A stretch of DNA of 64,000 nt from Yoonia vestfoldensis (GCF_002158905.1 NZ_CP021431.1:1674001-1738000); one strand, 5' to 3'. Positions 34,018 to 43,843 are shown, counted from the stretch's first letter. Program-made: numbers and translations. Notes: generated by a model not told the origin, from the letters alone.

Positions 34018-35406
34018 ATGGCAACCGAAATTCTGATGCCCGCCCTGTCGCCCACGATGGAAGAAGGCACTTTGGCGAAATGGCTGGTCAAGGAAGGCGA
34101 CAAAGTCGCCTCGGGTGACATCTTGGCCGAGATCGAAACCGACAAGGCCACGATGGAATTCGAGGCCGTGGATGAAGGGATCATCGGCAAGATCATCGTC
34201 GCCGAAGGCACCGAAGGCGTGAAGGTCAATGATGTGATCGCCGTGCTGGTCGAGGAAGGTGAAAGCGCCGATGATATCCCGGATCAAGCCCCGGCCTCCG
34301 AACACACCCCGGCCGAAGAGCCGGGGCCTCGCGCCGACAAGGACGCCCCCGCCAAATCCCCCGCCACCGCCAAACCCGCAGCCCCCGCTGCGGATGCCAC
34401 CCCCGATTGGCCCGACGATGTCGCAGTCAAGCCCACCACCGTGCGCGAAGCCTTGCGCGACGCCATGGCCGAGGAAATGCGCCGCGACCCCGACGTGTTC
34501 CTGATGGGCGAGGAAGTCGCCGAATATCAGGGCGCCTATAAGATCAGCCAAGGTCTGTTGGATGAATTCGGCGCCAAACGCGTGATCGACACGCCGATCA
34601 CCGAACATGGTTTTGCCGGGATCGCGACAGGTGCGGCCTTTGGCGGGCTGAAACCCATCGTCGAATTCATGACATTCAACTTCGCCATGCAGGCCATTGA
34701 TCATATTATCAATTCCGCCGCCAAGACGCTTTACATGTCGGGCGGCCAGATGGGCGCGCCCATGGTCTTCCGTGGTCCCAATGGGGCCGCCGCCCGCGTG
34801 GGTGCGCAGCATTCCCAGGATTACGCCGCCTGGTATATGCAGATCCCCGGTCTGAAGGTCGTGATGCCCTATTCGGCCGCTGATGCCAAAGGCCTGATGA
34901 AATCCGCGATCCGCGACCCCAACCCCGTGATCTTTCTGGAAAATGAAATCCTTTACGGCAAAAGCTTTGATGTGCCTGTTATGGATGATTTCACCATTCC
35001 CTTCGGCAAGGCCAAGATCGAACGCAGCGGCGATGATGTCACGATCGTCAGTTTCGGGATCGGCATGACCTATGCGCTGCAAGCCGCCGAAAAGCTGGCC
35101 GAGGACGGGATCAATGCCGAGGTGATCAACCTGCGCAGCCTGCGCCCGATGGATACCGAGACGATCCTTGCCTCTGTGCGCAAGACCAACCGCTGTGTCA
35201 CCGTCGAAGAAGGCTGGCCGCAGGGCAGCGTCGGGGGCTATATCAGCTCTGTCATCATGCAGCAGGCATTCGACTATCTGGATGCGCCGGTGATCAATTG
35301 CACCGGCAAGGATGTGCCGATGCCCTATGCTGCGAACCTCGAAAAACACGCTTTGCTGACCGTCGATGAAGTTGTCGATGCCTGCAAGCAAGTGACCTAC
35401 CGCTAA
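34018..35406 (+). CDS. pdhB: Pyruvate dehydrogenase E1 beta with N-terminal lipoyl domain
   Basis: The beta chain of E1, 462 residues, carrying its own lipoyl domain (residues 1-80, lipoyl-lysine Lys43 in [13 protein letters not shown]), as known for Alphaproteobacteria such as Sinorhizobium. A flexible linker (about 82-130, rich in Ala, Pro and Glu) joins it to the E1-beta core ([58 protein letters not shown]). The linker DNA contains CCGGATCAAGCCCCGGCC and GCCGGGGCC, remnants that look like the REP-type palindrome at 28939-28994. The gene starts 3 bases after pdhA. Confidence 0.96.
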   Translation: MATEILMPALSPTMEEGTLAKWLVKEGDKVASGDILAEIETDKATMEFEAVDEGIIGKIIVAEGTEGVKVNDVIAVLVEEGESADDIPDQAPASEHTPAEEPGPRADKDAPAKSPATAKPAAPAADATPDWPDDVAVKPTTVREALRDAMAEEMRRDPDVFLMGEEVAEYQGAYKISQGLLDEFGAKRVIDTPITEHGFAGIATGAAFGGLKPIVEFMTFNFAMQAIDHIINSAAKTLYMSGGQMGAPMVFRGPNGAAARVGAQHSQDYAAWYMQIPGLKVVMPYSAADAKGLMKSAIRDPNPVIFLENEILYGKSFDVPVMDDFTIPFGKAKIERSGDDVTIVSFGIGMTYALQAAEKLAEDGINAEVINLRSLRPMDTETILASVRKTNRCVTVEEGWPQGSVGGYISSVIMQQAFDYLDAPVINCTGKDVPMPYAANLEKHALLTVDEVVDACKQVTYR

Positions 35407-35418
35407 GGAGACGATGCG

Positions 35419-36750
35419 ATGCCCACAGAAATTCTGATGCCCGCCCTGTCGCCGACGATGGAGGAAGGCACGCTGGCCAAATGGCATGTCAAGGAAGGCG
35501 ACAAGGTCTCCTCGGGCGATATCCTCGCCGAGATCGAGACCGATAAGGCCACGATGGAATTCGAGGCCGTGGATGAAGGGGTGATGGGCAAGATCATGAT
35601 CGCCGAAGGCACCGAAGGCGTCAAAGTCAACGATGTGATCGCGGTCTTGCTGGAGGATGGCGAGTCTGCCGATGATATCGAGGCCCCGGCTCAAGCCCGG
35701 GATGCGGCCCCCGCAAAAGAGAACACCCCGGCCCCCGCGCACACCCCGGCCCCCGCGCCCGCCCCGGCCCCCGCGCCGGGGCCTCAGGCAGCAACACCCG
35801 CCGCCCCCACCCCCACCAAAGACACCACCCGCGTCTTCGCCTCGCCCCTCGCCCGCCGCATCGCGGCGGACAAAGGCCTCGATCTGGCAAATGTGACCGG
35901 CTCTGGCCCGCATGGCCGGATCGTCAAAGCCGATGTCGAATCCGCCAAAGCCGGGGCCACACCCGCCGCGGCAGCCGCGCCAAAGGCCGATGCCCCCAAA
36001 GCCGCCGCCATGGCCAGCGGTCCCAGCACCGAGGCTGTCATCAAGATGTATGACGGCCGCCCCTTCGAGGAGGTCAAGCTTGACGGGATGCGCAAGACCA
36101 TCGCCGCCCGCCTGACCGAAGCGAAACAATCGGTGCCGCATTTCTATCTGCGCCGCGATATCAATCTTGATGCGCTGATGGCCTTGCGTGGCCAGATCAA
36201 CGCCCAGCTTGACGGGCGCGGCGTGAAACTGTCGGTCAATGATTTCATCATCAAGGCCTGCGCGCTCGCGCTGCAACAAGTGCCCGAGGCCAATGCCGTC
36301 TGGGCGGGCGACCGGACGCTGAAATTCAGCAAATCCGATGTGGCCGTGGCTGTCGCCATCGAAGGCGGGCTGTTCACGCCGGTGCTGCGCGATGCAGAGA
36401 TGAAATCGCTCTCGGCGCTGTCATCCGAGATGAAAGACCTCGCCAGCCGCGCGCGTGACCGCAAGCTGGCGCCGCAGGAATACCAGGGCGGCAGTTTCGC
36501 GATTTCCAACCTTGGCATGTTCGGCGTCGATAATTTTGACGCGATCATCAACCCGCCCCATGCCGCCATCCTGGCCGTTGGCGCAGGCGTCAAAAAGCCC
36601 ATCGTGGGCAAGGACGGGGCCTTGGCGGTCGCTACGATCATGTCTGTCACGCTCTCGGTGGATCACCGCGTGATCGACGGGGCCCTGGGCGCGATCCTGC
36701 TGCAGGCGATCAAGGATAATCTGGAAAACCCGCTGACGATGCTGGCCTGA
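35419..36750 (+). CDS. pdhC: Dihydrolipoamide acetyltransferase (E2)
   Basis: Core of the pyruvate dehydrogenase complex, 443 residues. Domains in order: lipoyl domain (1-80, Lys43), Ala/Pro linker (about 85-130, with repeated [10 protein letters not shown]), peripheral subunit-binding domain ([20 protein letters not shown] and [15 protein letters not shown]), a second linker, and the catalytic acetyltransferase domain ending [18 protein letters not shown], with the DHRxxDG active-site motif. The lipoyl domain is almost identical to that of PdhB at both protein and DNA level. The linker contains GGCCCCGGCTCAAGCCCGGG, again REP-like. A double palindrome follows before convergent cysE. Confidence 0.96.
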   Translation: MPTEILMPALSPTMEEGTLAKWHVKEGDKVSSGDILAEIETDKATMEFEAVDEGVMGKIMIAEGTEGVKVNDVIAVLLEDGESADDIEAPAQARDAAPAKENTPAPAHTPAPAPAPAPAPGPQAATPAAPTPTKDTTRVFASPLARRIAADKGLDLANVTGSGPHGRIVKADVESAKAGATPAAAAAPKADAPKAAAMASGPSTEAVIKMYDGRPFEEVKLDGMRKTIAARLTEAKQSVPHFYLRRDINLDALMALRGQINAQLDGRGVKLSVNDFIIKACALALQQVPEANAVWAGDRTLKFSKSDVAVAVAIEGGLFTPVLRDAEMKSLSALSSEMKDLASRARDRKLAPQEYQGGSFAISNLGMFGVDNFDAIINPPHAAILAVGAGVKKPIVGKDGALAVATIMSVTLSVDHRVIDGALGAILLQAIKDNLENPLTMLA

Positions 36751-36763
36751 CCGGCCAGCGCTG

Positions 36764-36825
36764 GCCCAAGATTTTTCGTCCGAAAAATCTTGGGCTGAAG
36801 AAAAATTCTTCGGACGAAGAATTTT
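36764..36825. terminator. Twin palindromes between pdhC and cysE
   Basis: Palindrome 1 has perfect 15-base arms, GCCCAAGATTTTTCG and CGAAAAATCTTGGGC, with only TC between. Palindrome 2 has 11-base arms, AAAATTCTTCG and CGAAGAATTTT, with GA between. The two share a design and their loops are inverses (CGTCCG and CGGACG). They lie between convergent genes and are well placed to end transcripts from both sides. Confidence 0.75.
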
Positions 36826-36837
36826 GGGGCGCGCCAG

Positions 36838-37647
36838 TTAGTGGTCGTGATCGAACAGGTGATCCATCGTCACCGAGGGCTGGGCGCAGCCCGCCTCGCC
36901 CACGATCCGTGCGGGGACACCGGCCACGGTTTTCATCGGCGGCACATCATCCAGCACGACAGAGCCTGCCGCGATCCGGCTGCAATGGCCGACCTTGATA
37001 TTGCCCAGAACCTTGGCCCCTGCCCCGATCAGCACACCATTGCCGATCTTGGGATGGCGGTCGTCATCTTCCTTGCCGGTGCCGCCCAAAGTGACCGAAT
37101 GCAGCATCGAGACATTGTCACCGACAACGGCGGTTTCCCCGATCACCACCGAATGGGCATGATCGATCATGATGCCTTTGCCCATCCGTGCGGCGGGGTG
37201 GATATCGACGCCAAAAACCTCGCTGACCCGCATCTGGATGAAATAGGCCAGGTCGCGCCGCCCTTGGGTCCACAGGTAATGGCCCAGCCGATACGCCTGC
37301 ACCGCCTGAAAGCCCTTGAAAAACAGCAAAGGCTGGATCAGCCGGTGGCAGGCCGGATCGCGGTCATAGATCGCCACCAGATCGGCGCGCGCGGCCAGCG
37401 CCAGCGCCGGTTCCGCGGCATAGGCGGCATTGGCGGTTTCGCGCAAAATCTGTTCGGACATTTCCGCCGAGGCCAATTTCAGCGAAATCCGATAGCCAAG
37501 CGCTGCGGCGAAAGTCGCATGATGCAGCACGCCGGCATGGACCATCCCGCCGATCAACGGCTCAGAGATGATCGCATCCTCGGCCTCTTGGCGGATGCGG
37601 TGCCAGACGGGGTCAAGCTCGGTCAGGGCGGGTTTGGGCTGGCGCAT
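36838..37647 (-). CDS. cysE: Serine O-acetyltransferase
   Basis: Makes O-acetylserine from serine and acetyl-CoA, the entry to cysteine synthesis. The 269-residue protein has the N-terminal helical domain (DPVWHRIRQEAEDAI, YRISLKLASAEMSE) and the left-handed beta-helix with hexapeptide repeats (GVDIHPAARMGKGIMIDHAH, VVGDNVSMLHSVTLGGTGKE, IGAGAKVLGNIKVGHCSRIA). The catalytic His and Asp of DHAHSVVIGE are present. The C-terminal tail is His/Asp-rich (DHLFDHDH). The ATG at 37647 begins the family's N-terminus. This start lies inside the last codons of the upstream gene, so the two overlap by 35 bases on one strand. Confidence 0.95.
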   Translation of the reverse strand: MRQPKPALTELDPVWHRIRQEAEDAIISEPLIGGMVHAGVLHHATFAAALGYRISLKLASAEMSEQILRETANAAYAAEPALALAARADLVAIYDRDPACHRLIQPLLFFKGFQAVQAYRLGHYLWTQGRRDLAYFIQMRVSEVFGVDIHPAARMGKGIMIDHAHSVVIGETAVVGDNVSMLHSVTLGGTGKEDDDRHPKIGNGVLIGAGAKVLGNIKVGHCSRIAAGSVVLDDVPPMKTVAGVPARIVGEAGCAQPSVTMDHLFDHDH

Positions 37648-37996
37648 GGCATCGGTCCTTTGTGCAAGGTCTTCTTTGTAGCCCAGATAGGGGGGCTGCG
37701 CCAATATCAAAGCTGTCATCGCCCAGATCACAAATCGTGATGGCCACAAAGGCCAAAGATTGCAGGTAATCGCGCGTCAGCACGGGTGGGCGCGGCGCGA
37801 TGGGCAGGCGCGCCAACGCCGACATCAGCGTGCCGGTGCCGTGGACAGGATGCGCGCTGCCGGTGATCGCATGATGCGCGGCAGCCTGCCCTGCGGCCTG
37901 CAGCACCCGGCCCAGCGCGGCACCGCGCTCTGCGGCGGGCAGCAGCAGCATGGCCCGCGCCGCCAGTTCCAGATCGGCCAGCTGCAACCCCCTCAT
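37613..37996 (-). CDS. Small conserved protein after the GTA cluster (DUF7742-like)
   Basis: A 127-residue protein whose start overlaps the g15 stop by ATGA and whose end runs 35 bases into cysE. The N-terminal half is helical and alanine-rich (MRGLQLADLELAARAMLLLP, then ALGRVLQAAGQAAAHH), with RPPVLTRDYLQSLAFVAITI near residue 75-95. I do not recognise a catalytic motif; the DUF name is a memory-based guess. It is clearly translated with the GTA message, but nothing shows it is part of the particle. The C-terminus overlapping cysE is low in family-like character, so the real protein may end in a disordered tail. Confidence 0.68.
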   Translation of the reverse strand: MRGLQLADLELAARAMLLLPAAERGAALGRVLQAAGQAAAHHAITGSAHPVHGTGTLMSALARLPIAPRPPVLTRDYLQSLAFVAITICDLGDDSFDIGAAPLSGLQRRPCTKDRCHAPAQTRPDRA

Positions 37997-40900
37997 CCGA
38001 TGATCCGCGCGGTAAAGGGGCCGGGGCCGAAACGGTCCGACACTTGCGCCACTTCGATACGGTAAGCCGCCCCGCCATGATCAGCCGCGATCAGGCTTGC
38101 GGGGTAATGCCACAGCGGCGCGTCCAGACTGACGCTGCGCCGGATGATCCCGTCACGGATCACGCGCAGCTGATAGGCCTCGACCGCCTCGCCCAAGGGC
38201 ACCTCGCCCGCGCCCCAAAGATCGCCGTCGATCCGGCTGCAGCGGATCCATGACAGATGCAGCCCATCCACAGCCTGACGCGCGCGCAGATGCGCCACCG
38301 GATAGGGGCGCAGCCCGTTGCCCTTGAAAGCCGCCACATCATAGCGAAAACTGGGATCACCCAAAGGCCGCTTGGCTGGCCCATAGCGGAAATGCCTGTC
38401 CTGCCCGCGCGCCGAGGATGGCAGCACCAGCTGATCGACACGCGTATCCAGCACCACGATGCGCGCCCCCGCTGGCCACAGGTCCGGCATGATCCCGCGG
38501 CTGCCGGCCTGGCCACGCAACAGGCCCTGCAGCCGGAAGGCATGATCGCCCAAAGGCGTGGCATCGCGGAATTGCAGCACTTCCCAGGCGTCGGGCGATC
38601 CATCGCCGATGGCCAGCAGATTGGCCCCCGCCAGCACCGCCTGCGCCGTGGCACTGCCCAGCGCACCCTGCATCAGCCGCAGATCAAACCCCGCCTGCCG
38701 GTCCCAGAGCCCTGCCCGCCCGCGCGCCAAAGGCGTCAGCGTCTCGCCCATGCCGGCCGGGTCGCGGATGATGTCCTGCAAAGCGTAATCGCTGTCCTGT
38801 GCGGCGCTGTAAACAGCGACAGAGCCGGGCCAGGGTGCGCCCGCGATGGCCAGATGCGGCGCATGGGGGATTTCATCGCCGCGCAACAGCGGCAGATCAA
38901 GAAACAGCAATTCCACCGGCACGGGCGCGGCAAAGGGTTGCAGCACGGCGGGCTGATCCTCGGACCGGCCGGGCTGGTAGGTGCTGGCGCTGATCCGCGT
39001 GGCTTCGATCACTTGCAGGCCGGATTCCTCGATCCGGTCGATACGGTAATCCCCCGCATGATCCGGCAGCGCGAGGCTGACTACATCGCCCGCCCCCAGC
39101 GCGCGCGAGGGCGGCAGCGCGAAACGGATGCTGTCGCGCGCGACGCGGGCCTCTTGCAGCCAGCGGGTGGCGATATCGCGGCCTTCGGCGCGGGTCAGCG
39201 CCAAGGGCAATTCGTGATGCGCCACGGCCAGGCTGGTGGCATCGGCATGGGCGGCATCGGCGGCGGCGGGGGCGTAATCGCCATCGGCATCCAGATGCAG
39301 CACCTGCACCCGCTGCGCGGTTTCAGAGGCAGGCGCGCGGGTCAGCGCAAAAGCCTGATCCTGTTCGGGATCAAGCGCCAGATCGGCCATTCCCAGCTGC
39401 GCGCTGATCCGCGCCCTACGATTGCGAAAGACCAGCAGGCCGCCGGTTTCGACCGCGTCAAACCCATAGGCCAGCATCAAGGGCTGCAAGGCGGCCCGGC
39501 CAGTGCCGATCCGGTCGATCACATAGCCGCGCACAACCCCGAACAGCCGCGACACATCATAGGCCGCGATCCCCGCCGCATCACAGATTGCCGCAACAAC
39601 CGCCGCCAGCGGCAGGTTGGTGGCCCGCCCGTTCAACCAATGGCCGCGCGCATAATTGCCCGCATCCGCCCAAAGCCCGCGATTGGCCGGAAAGAACGGA
39701 TAGGGCCGCGCATCCCATGCCCAGACATGCATCCGGCCTGTATCGACCATCGGCCCGCCATAGACGGACGAGACGGGATTATTGGCAGGGTCGGCATAAT
39801 GCTGCGTCATCGCGCGCAGATATTGCATCTGCATCAGATCATCGCGCTGGCCGTTGGAATAATGCGGCAGACCGGATTCCGATGATTTGGCATCCAGAAA
39901 CTTGTTTGGCTGGTTCGCGCCCTTGTCGATGGCGGCACAGCCATATTCGGTAAACCAGACCGGTTTGGACTGCGGCACCCATGCGGTGGGGGTGGCACTG
40001 CGCACACCCCCCAGGCGGTCATGATGCGGCTGGCCCCACCAGTTCACCAGATCTTTATAGCGCCAGATCCACGGCTCGCCCAGACCATCGGTGATGGGTT
40101 CACGGCGTTGGGCATCGCGGGCCTCTGGTGTGGGATAGAACCAGTCATAGCCTTCCCCCCCCGCGATATTGCCACGCAGATAGGCCAGATCATGGATCGC
40201 GCCTGCAGCGGCATCGGCATGGCTGTCGCCATCGCGCCAATCGGCCAGCGGCATGTAATTGTCGATCCCGATGAAATCCACATTCGGATCAGCCCAGAGC
40301 GGGTCGAGGTGAAAGATCTTGTCCTGCGTCCCTGCGGGCTGATATCCGTGATATTCCGACCAATCGGCGGCATAGCTGATCTTGCAATCCGGCCCCAGAA
40401 TGGCGCGCACATCAGCGGCCAGCGCGCGCAAGGCCGCCACGGCGGGAAAACTGCCATCCGCCCCGCGCACCTGCGTCAGCCCGCGCATTTCCGACCCGAT
40501 GCAAAAGGCATCGACCCCGCCCGCCGCCGCACACAGATGCGCATAATGCAAAATGAACCGCCGGTAGCCGCCATTGGCGGGGCCGGTGTAATCGACCCGC
40601 GTGCCTTGGACGCTGAAATGCGCAGGTTGCGCTGCGCCCATGAAGGCCGCGACCTCTGCCTGCGCTGTCGCGGTGCCGTTGCCCGCCGCCGTAATCCGCC
40701 CGCGCCAGGGCAAGGCGGGCTGGCCAATCTCGCCGGTCCACGGGTCGGGCAAGGTATTACCCGCCAGCTGTTCCATCAGGATGAACGGATAAAACACCGT
40801 GGCAATGCCGCGCGCGCGCTGGTCCACGATCGCCTGCACCACGGATGCATCCGCAGGCGTGCCGCCATAGACCGGCGCGCCTGCGTCAAAGGCCACGCGC

Positions 40901-41892
40901 GCCGCTGCCGTGCGCGTCAGGCCCGACACGCGCCATGGCATCGCCTGTGCATCGACATCCTTCTGTTCGACCTTGGGCAGCAGGCTGCAATCGCCACAGC
41001 GCAGATCATCGCCAAACCAGGACACCACCAGTACCAGGGATTTGCAGGCGGGCAGATCGCCTTGCAGCGCCTCCATCGCATGGATGTAATCACTCTGGCC
41101 CGACGGCGCATTCATATTCACCGCCACCTGTGCGCCATAGCGGGGCGACAGATACACAGGCCGCGTCGCCAGCCCGTATTCGCCCGTTCCCGGGATCAGC
41201 GCCACGCCTTGCAGCGCATCGGCCAGCCCGCCCTCCGGCCCGCGCTCCGGCCCACCCTGAGACCCGCTGTCAAGTTCTGCGCGGATCACCTCGAAGGTCA
41301 GCTGCGGGATGCGGTTGCCATAGGCGCCCAGGTCCAGATCCTCGCAAAGCACATAGGCCGTGCCACGATAGGCCGGCACATGGCCCGCGCCCTCGATCGC
41401 CTCCATCAGCGGGTCGGGCTGTTGATCGGCGCTGCCGGTATAGATGCGCAGGTTCAGATCCTCTGGCGCGATTTCCACCCCATCGGCCCAGATCCGCCCG
41501 ACCCGGCTGATCGGCCCCTGGCACAAAGCCACGGCAAAGCTGACACGGTAGCTATAGGTGGTGGTCCTTGGCGCGGATGGCGCGCCTTTGCCGCCGCCGG
41601 TCGTGGTGCTGGATTGGGTGAAATGGCTGGCCCAGATCACCTGCCCGCCCACCCGCATACGGCCGTAAACCTGCGCGATATCGCTGCCCTCGGCAGCCCC
41701 TGTCAGGCGGAACCGGTCGATGCGGCCGGTCTCTACCGCCAGGCTGCCCGCGCCCATCAGGCGTTGGTCGATCCGCGCGCCTATCATCGCCCCCGCAGCA
41801 CGTCCCGCGACCGCCATCGACAGGCCCATCACGGTGCCGCCGATGGACCCACCCAGCGCCAGACCCGCCGCCGAAAGAAGAATCGTTGCCAT
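37993..41892 (-). CDS. GTA host-specificity/baseplate protein (g15)
   Basis: The largest GTA protein, 1299 residues, matching gp15 of RcGTA in size and order. The N-terminus (ATILLSAAGLALGGSIGGTV) is hydrophobic and glycine-rich, as in tail-tip proteins. A TIM-barrel glycoside-hydrolase-like domain lies around residues 430-760 (FCIGSEMRGLTQVRGADG, SYAADWSEYHGYQP, PVWFTEYGCAAIDKG), followed by baseplate J/central-spike-like domains (ALPPSRALGAGDVVSLALPD). It forms the host-contacting tip. I used the ATG at 41892, which starts the hydrophobic segment. The stop overlaps the following small gene by 4 bases. Confidence 0.93.
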   Translation of the reverse strand: MATILLSAAGLALGGSIGGTVMGLSMAVAGRAAGAMIGARIDQRLMGAGSLAVETGRIDRFRLTGAAEGSDIAQVYGRMRVGGQVIWASHFTQSSTTTGGGKGAPSAPRTTTYSYRVSFAVALCQGPISRVGRIWADGVEIAPEDLNLRIYTGSADQQPDPLMEAIEGAGHVPAYRGTAYVLCEDLDLGAYGNRIPQLTFEVIRAELDSGSQGGPERGPEGGLADALQGVALIPGTGEYGLATRPVYLSPRYGAQVAVNMNAPSGQSDYIHAMEALQGDLPACKSLVLVVSWFGDDLRCGDCSLLPKVEQKDVDAQAMPWRVSGLTRTAAARVAFDAGAPVYGGTPADASVVQAIVDQRARGIATVFYPFILMEQLAGNTLPDPWTGEIGQPALPWRGRITAAGNGTATAQAEVAAFMGAAQPAHFSVQGTRVDYTGPANGGYRRFILHYAHLCAAAGGVDAFCIGSEMRGLTQVRGADGSFPAVAALRALAADVRAILGPDCKISYAADWSEYHGYQPAGTQDKIFHLDPLWADPNVDFIGIDNYMPLADWRDGDSHADAAAGAIHDLAYLRGNIAGGEGYDWFYPTPEARDAQRREPITDGLGEPWIWRYKDLVNWWGQPHHDRLGGVRSATPTAWVPQSKPVWFTEYGCAAIDKGANQPNKFLDAKSSESGLPHYSNGQRDDLMQMQYLRAMTQHYADPANNPVSSVYGGPMVDTGRMHVWAWDARPYPFFPANRGLWADAGNYARGHWLNGRATNLPLAAVVAAICDAAGIAAYDVSRLFGVVRGYVIDRIGTGRAALQPLMLAYGFDAVETGGLLVFRNRRARISAQLGMADLALDPEQDQAFALTRAPASETAQRVQVLHLDADGDYAPAAADAAHADATSLAVAHHELPLALTRAEGRDIATRWLQEARVARDSIRFALPPSRALGAGDVVSLALPDHAGDYRIDRIEESGLQVIEATRISASTYQPGRSEDQPAVLQPFAAPVPVELLFLDLPLLRGDEIPHAPHLAIAGAPWPGSVAVYSAAQDSDYALQDIIRDPAGMGETLTPLARGRAGLWDRQAGFDLRLMQGALGSATAQAVLAGANLLAIGDGSPDAWEVLQFRDATPLGDHAFRLQGLLRGQAGSRGIMPDLWPAGARIVVLDTRVDQLVLPSSARGQDRHFRYGPAKRPLGDPSFRYDVAAFKGNGLRPYPVAHLRARQAVDGLHLSWIRCSRIDGDLWGAGEVPLGEAVEAYQLRVIRDGIIRRSVSLDAPLWHYPASLIAADHGGAAYRIEVAQVSDRFGPGPFTARIIG

Positions 41893-41893
41893 A

Positions 41894-42328
41894 TCAGGTG
41901 ATCCTTTGTGCAAAAAGAAACCGCGCCGCGATCCGGCGCGCCCAAGGCGTGCTCAGCGGGCTTTCAACCACGCCATGCCCGCTATAGGCATGGATAAAGG
42001 CCGGGGCCGCCCCCGTGGCCGAGACCAGCCCCAGATGTTTGGCCACCCCGCCTGCGCGCATCCGAAACAGCAGCACATCGCCCGCGGCCAGCGGACCGGT
42101 CGCAAGGGGCATATGGCGCAAGGCGGCCTGCCACAGATATTCCTGTCCCTGCGGTTCGGACCAATCGGGGCTGTAGGCCGGAACCTGTTCCGGCTCTGCC
42201 CCGTGCAATTCACGCCAAAGCCCGCGCAAAAGCCCCAGACAATCGCAGCCGATCCCGCGCGCGGCGCCTTGATGCAGATAGGGCGTGCCGATCCAGCGCC
42301 GCGCGGCCAGTACCACGGGGGGCGTCAT
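41894..42328 (-). CDS. GTA NlpC/P60 peptidase (g14)
   Basis: A 144-residue cell-wall peptidase of the tail tip, matching gp14. The catalytic cysteine is Cys30 in GIGCDCLGLLRGL, and the histidine is in GGVAKHLGLVSATG; a third conserved residue follows at AFIHAYSGHGV. These are the NlpC/P60 catalytic positions. It presumably opens a path through peptidoglycan during DNA delivery. The ATG at 42328 overlaps the g13 stop by 4 bases, so I prefer it to the ATG 20 codons upstream. Only one base separates its stop from the g15 start. Confidence 0.93.
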   Translation of the reverse strand: MTPPVVLAARRWIGTPYLHQGAARGIGCDCLGLLRGLWRELHGAEPEQVPAYSPDWSEPQGQEYLWQAALRHMPLATGPLAAGDVLLFRMRAGGVAKHLGLVSATGAAPAFIHAYSGHGVVESPLSTPWARRIAARFLFAQRIT

Positions 42329-43206
42329 GGGTTGCGCCGGCTTTGGCCGGTCAGATTGCTGTCGCTGCGCGGCACGGCGACCAGCCAATCATCGCCCGGA
42401 ATATCGGGAAAGCCTTGAAAATTCGCCAGATTGGCAAATTTCACGCGGCAGGTCAGCGCGGCCTTGTCGCAGCCAGCGGTCAGGCGCAGCAGATCATCAC
42501 CCCCCACGCCCGCACGGATCGGGTCCCACAGCGTAATCTCGCGCACGCCCTCCAACAGCCGGTCGGATTTCACCACCGCCGACAGGCCAGCGGCAGCACC
42601 GGTCATGACCCGCAGCTGGCCCGCTTCGAACCAGCCATCATTGAACATGGCCTGCCCGGCAAAACGGAACACGCGGTTATCCTGCACCGCGACAGGCCTT
42701 GCGCTGAACTGATAGGCCGGATCATCCAGCGCAAAGCGGCAGCGCGCATCGCCCAGCACGGCGGAACATTGCGTCAGATAGCTGCGCCCCTGCGGCTGGT
42801 TCAGCGGCTCTGTCTGCCCGCGCAATTCGGCCTGAAACCCGCCCTTGGCGCGGGTGATCTCGCCCAAGGTCCCTGCGAATTGCAGCGCGCGCGCGGCCAC
42901 CGCATCCCAGCGCACAAGCCAGATGCGCAGCCCGGCCCCGTCATAGCGGCCTGCGGTGATATCGGCCTCGGATATCGCATCCGAGGACAAAGCCCCCAAA
43001 GCATCGGTATTATTCACCGACAGCCCCGTGGTGCTGGACAAGGCCCGCGCCGACAGCCCCGATTCCGGTGCAAAGCGGATACCCTCAAAGGTCAGCGGCA
43101 GATCGTGGTCGGTGAAGCCCAAGGTCACACCGTCAAGGCGCGTCACCGCCCAGCAATGGCAGGTCTGCGTCGCCCCGCCCGCCAGATGATCGGCCAGCGC
43201 GGTCAT
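42325..43206 (-). CDS. GTA baseplate hub protein (g13, DUF2163)
   Basis: A 293-residue protein with the DUF2163 N-terminal domain (DGVTLGFTDHDLPLTFEGIR) and a C-terminal BR0599-like domain. Cysteines in HCWAVTRL, YLTQCSAVLGDARCRF and LRLTAGCDKAALTCRV match the iron-sulfur cluster reported for the RcGTA hub. It connects the distal tail to the tip proteins. The start overlaps the g12 stop and the end overlaps g14, each by 4 bases. Confidence 0.93.
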   Translation of the reverse strand: MTALADHLAGGATQTCHCWAVTRLDGVTLGFTDHDLPLTFEGIRFAPESGLSARALSSTTGLSVNNTDALGALSSDAISEADITAGRYDGAGLRIWLVRWDAVAARALQFAGTLGEITRAKGGFQAELRGQTEPLNQPQGRSYLTQCSAVLGDARCRFALDDPAYQFSARPVAVQDNRVFRFAGQAMFNDGWFEAGQLRVMTGAAAGLSAVVKSDRLLEGVREITLWDPIRAGVGGDDLLRLTAGCDKAALTCRVKFANLANFQGFPDIPGDDWLVAVPRSDSNLTGQSRRNP

Positions 43207-43832
43207 ATCCGCACCTCGATCACCGGCACATCGGGGGCCTCGCCCGCCTGAAAGCGCGACATCGACGTGCGGATCGTATCGGTGGCAAAGCGCACCGGCA
43301 CGTCAAATTCAAAGCCTGCCCTGATTTGCGCGCCGATATCGGGCGGATCGGTAAAGGTGACGATGCCCGTCGTGACATCGACGCTGTAATCCACGCCCGC
43401 CACCATCGGATCGCCCCCGCGACTGACGCGGATCGAGCCTGCGACGGGTTTGGTGATCGGGCGGATATAGCTGGTCTCGCCCGACCGATAGGTCTTGGAC
43501 AGCTGAAATTGCGTCGTGATCTCGTCGCCCAAGCCGATCAACTGGTCCGGCCCCGCAATATCCTGCGACGGCAGGCAGGATTTGTAATCGGACCAATCTT
43601 TCCAGCGAAAGCCGATCAACTGGCCCTGACGCGCCTCGAAAAACGCGATCAGGGTGGCCAGATCATCCAGCGCGCTCAGCCCCAGCCCCGCGTCATAGCG
43701 CCTGCGCGCATGCGCCCAGGGGGTGTTGCGTTCCTCATATCCATTGGCAAGGGTGACCACCTCGGTGCGCCGTTCCGGCCCGCCACTGGCGCCGAATGAC
43801 AGGTTGGCGGGAAATCTGATCTCGTGAAACAT
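43203..43832 (-). CDS. GTA distal tail protein (g12, DUF2460)
   Basis: A 209-residue TIGR02217/DUF2460-type tail protein. Segments FHEIRFPANLSFGASGGPER, NGYEERNTPWAHARRRYDAG and FRWKDWSDYKSCLPSQDI are characteristic. It forms the ring at the tail's distal end between tube and hub. A gap of 11 bases separates it from g11, and it overlaps g13 by 4 bases. Confidence 0.93.
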   Translation of the reverse strand: MFHEIRFPANLSFGASGGPERRTEVVTLANGYEERNTPWAHARRRYDAGLGLSALDDLATLIAFFEARQGQLIGFRWKDWSDYKSCLPSQDIAGPDQLIGLGDEITTQFQLSKTYRSGETSYIRPITKPVAGSIRVSRGGDPMVAGVDYSVDVTTGIVTFTDPPDIGAQIRAGFEFDVPVRFATDTIRTSMSRFQAGEAPDVPVIEVRI

Positions 43833-43843
43833 CGTTTTGGTCC

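Noticed and set aside
40021..41901. A 626-codon open frame opposite GTA g15, and similar long frames opposite edd, SelO, rlmI-like, ilvB and pdhB genes
   Set aside because: These are high-GC antisense shadows. None shows a family motif, signal peptide or ribosome site, and all lie opposite well-supported genes.
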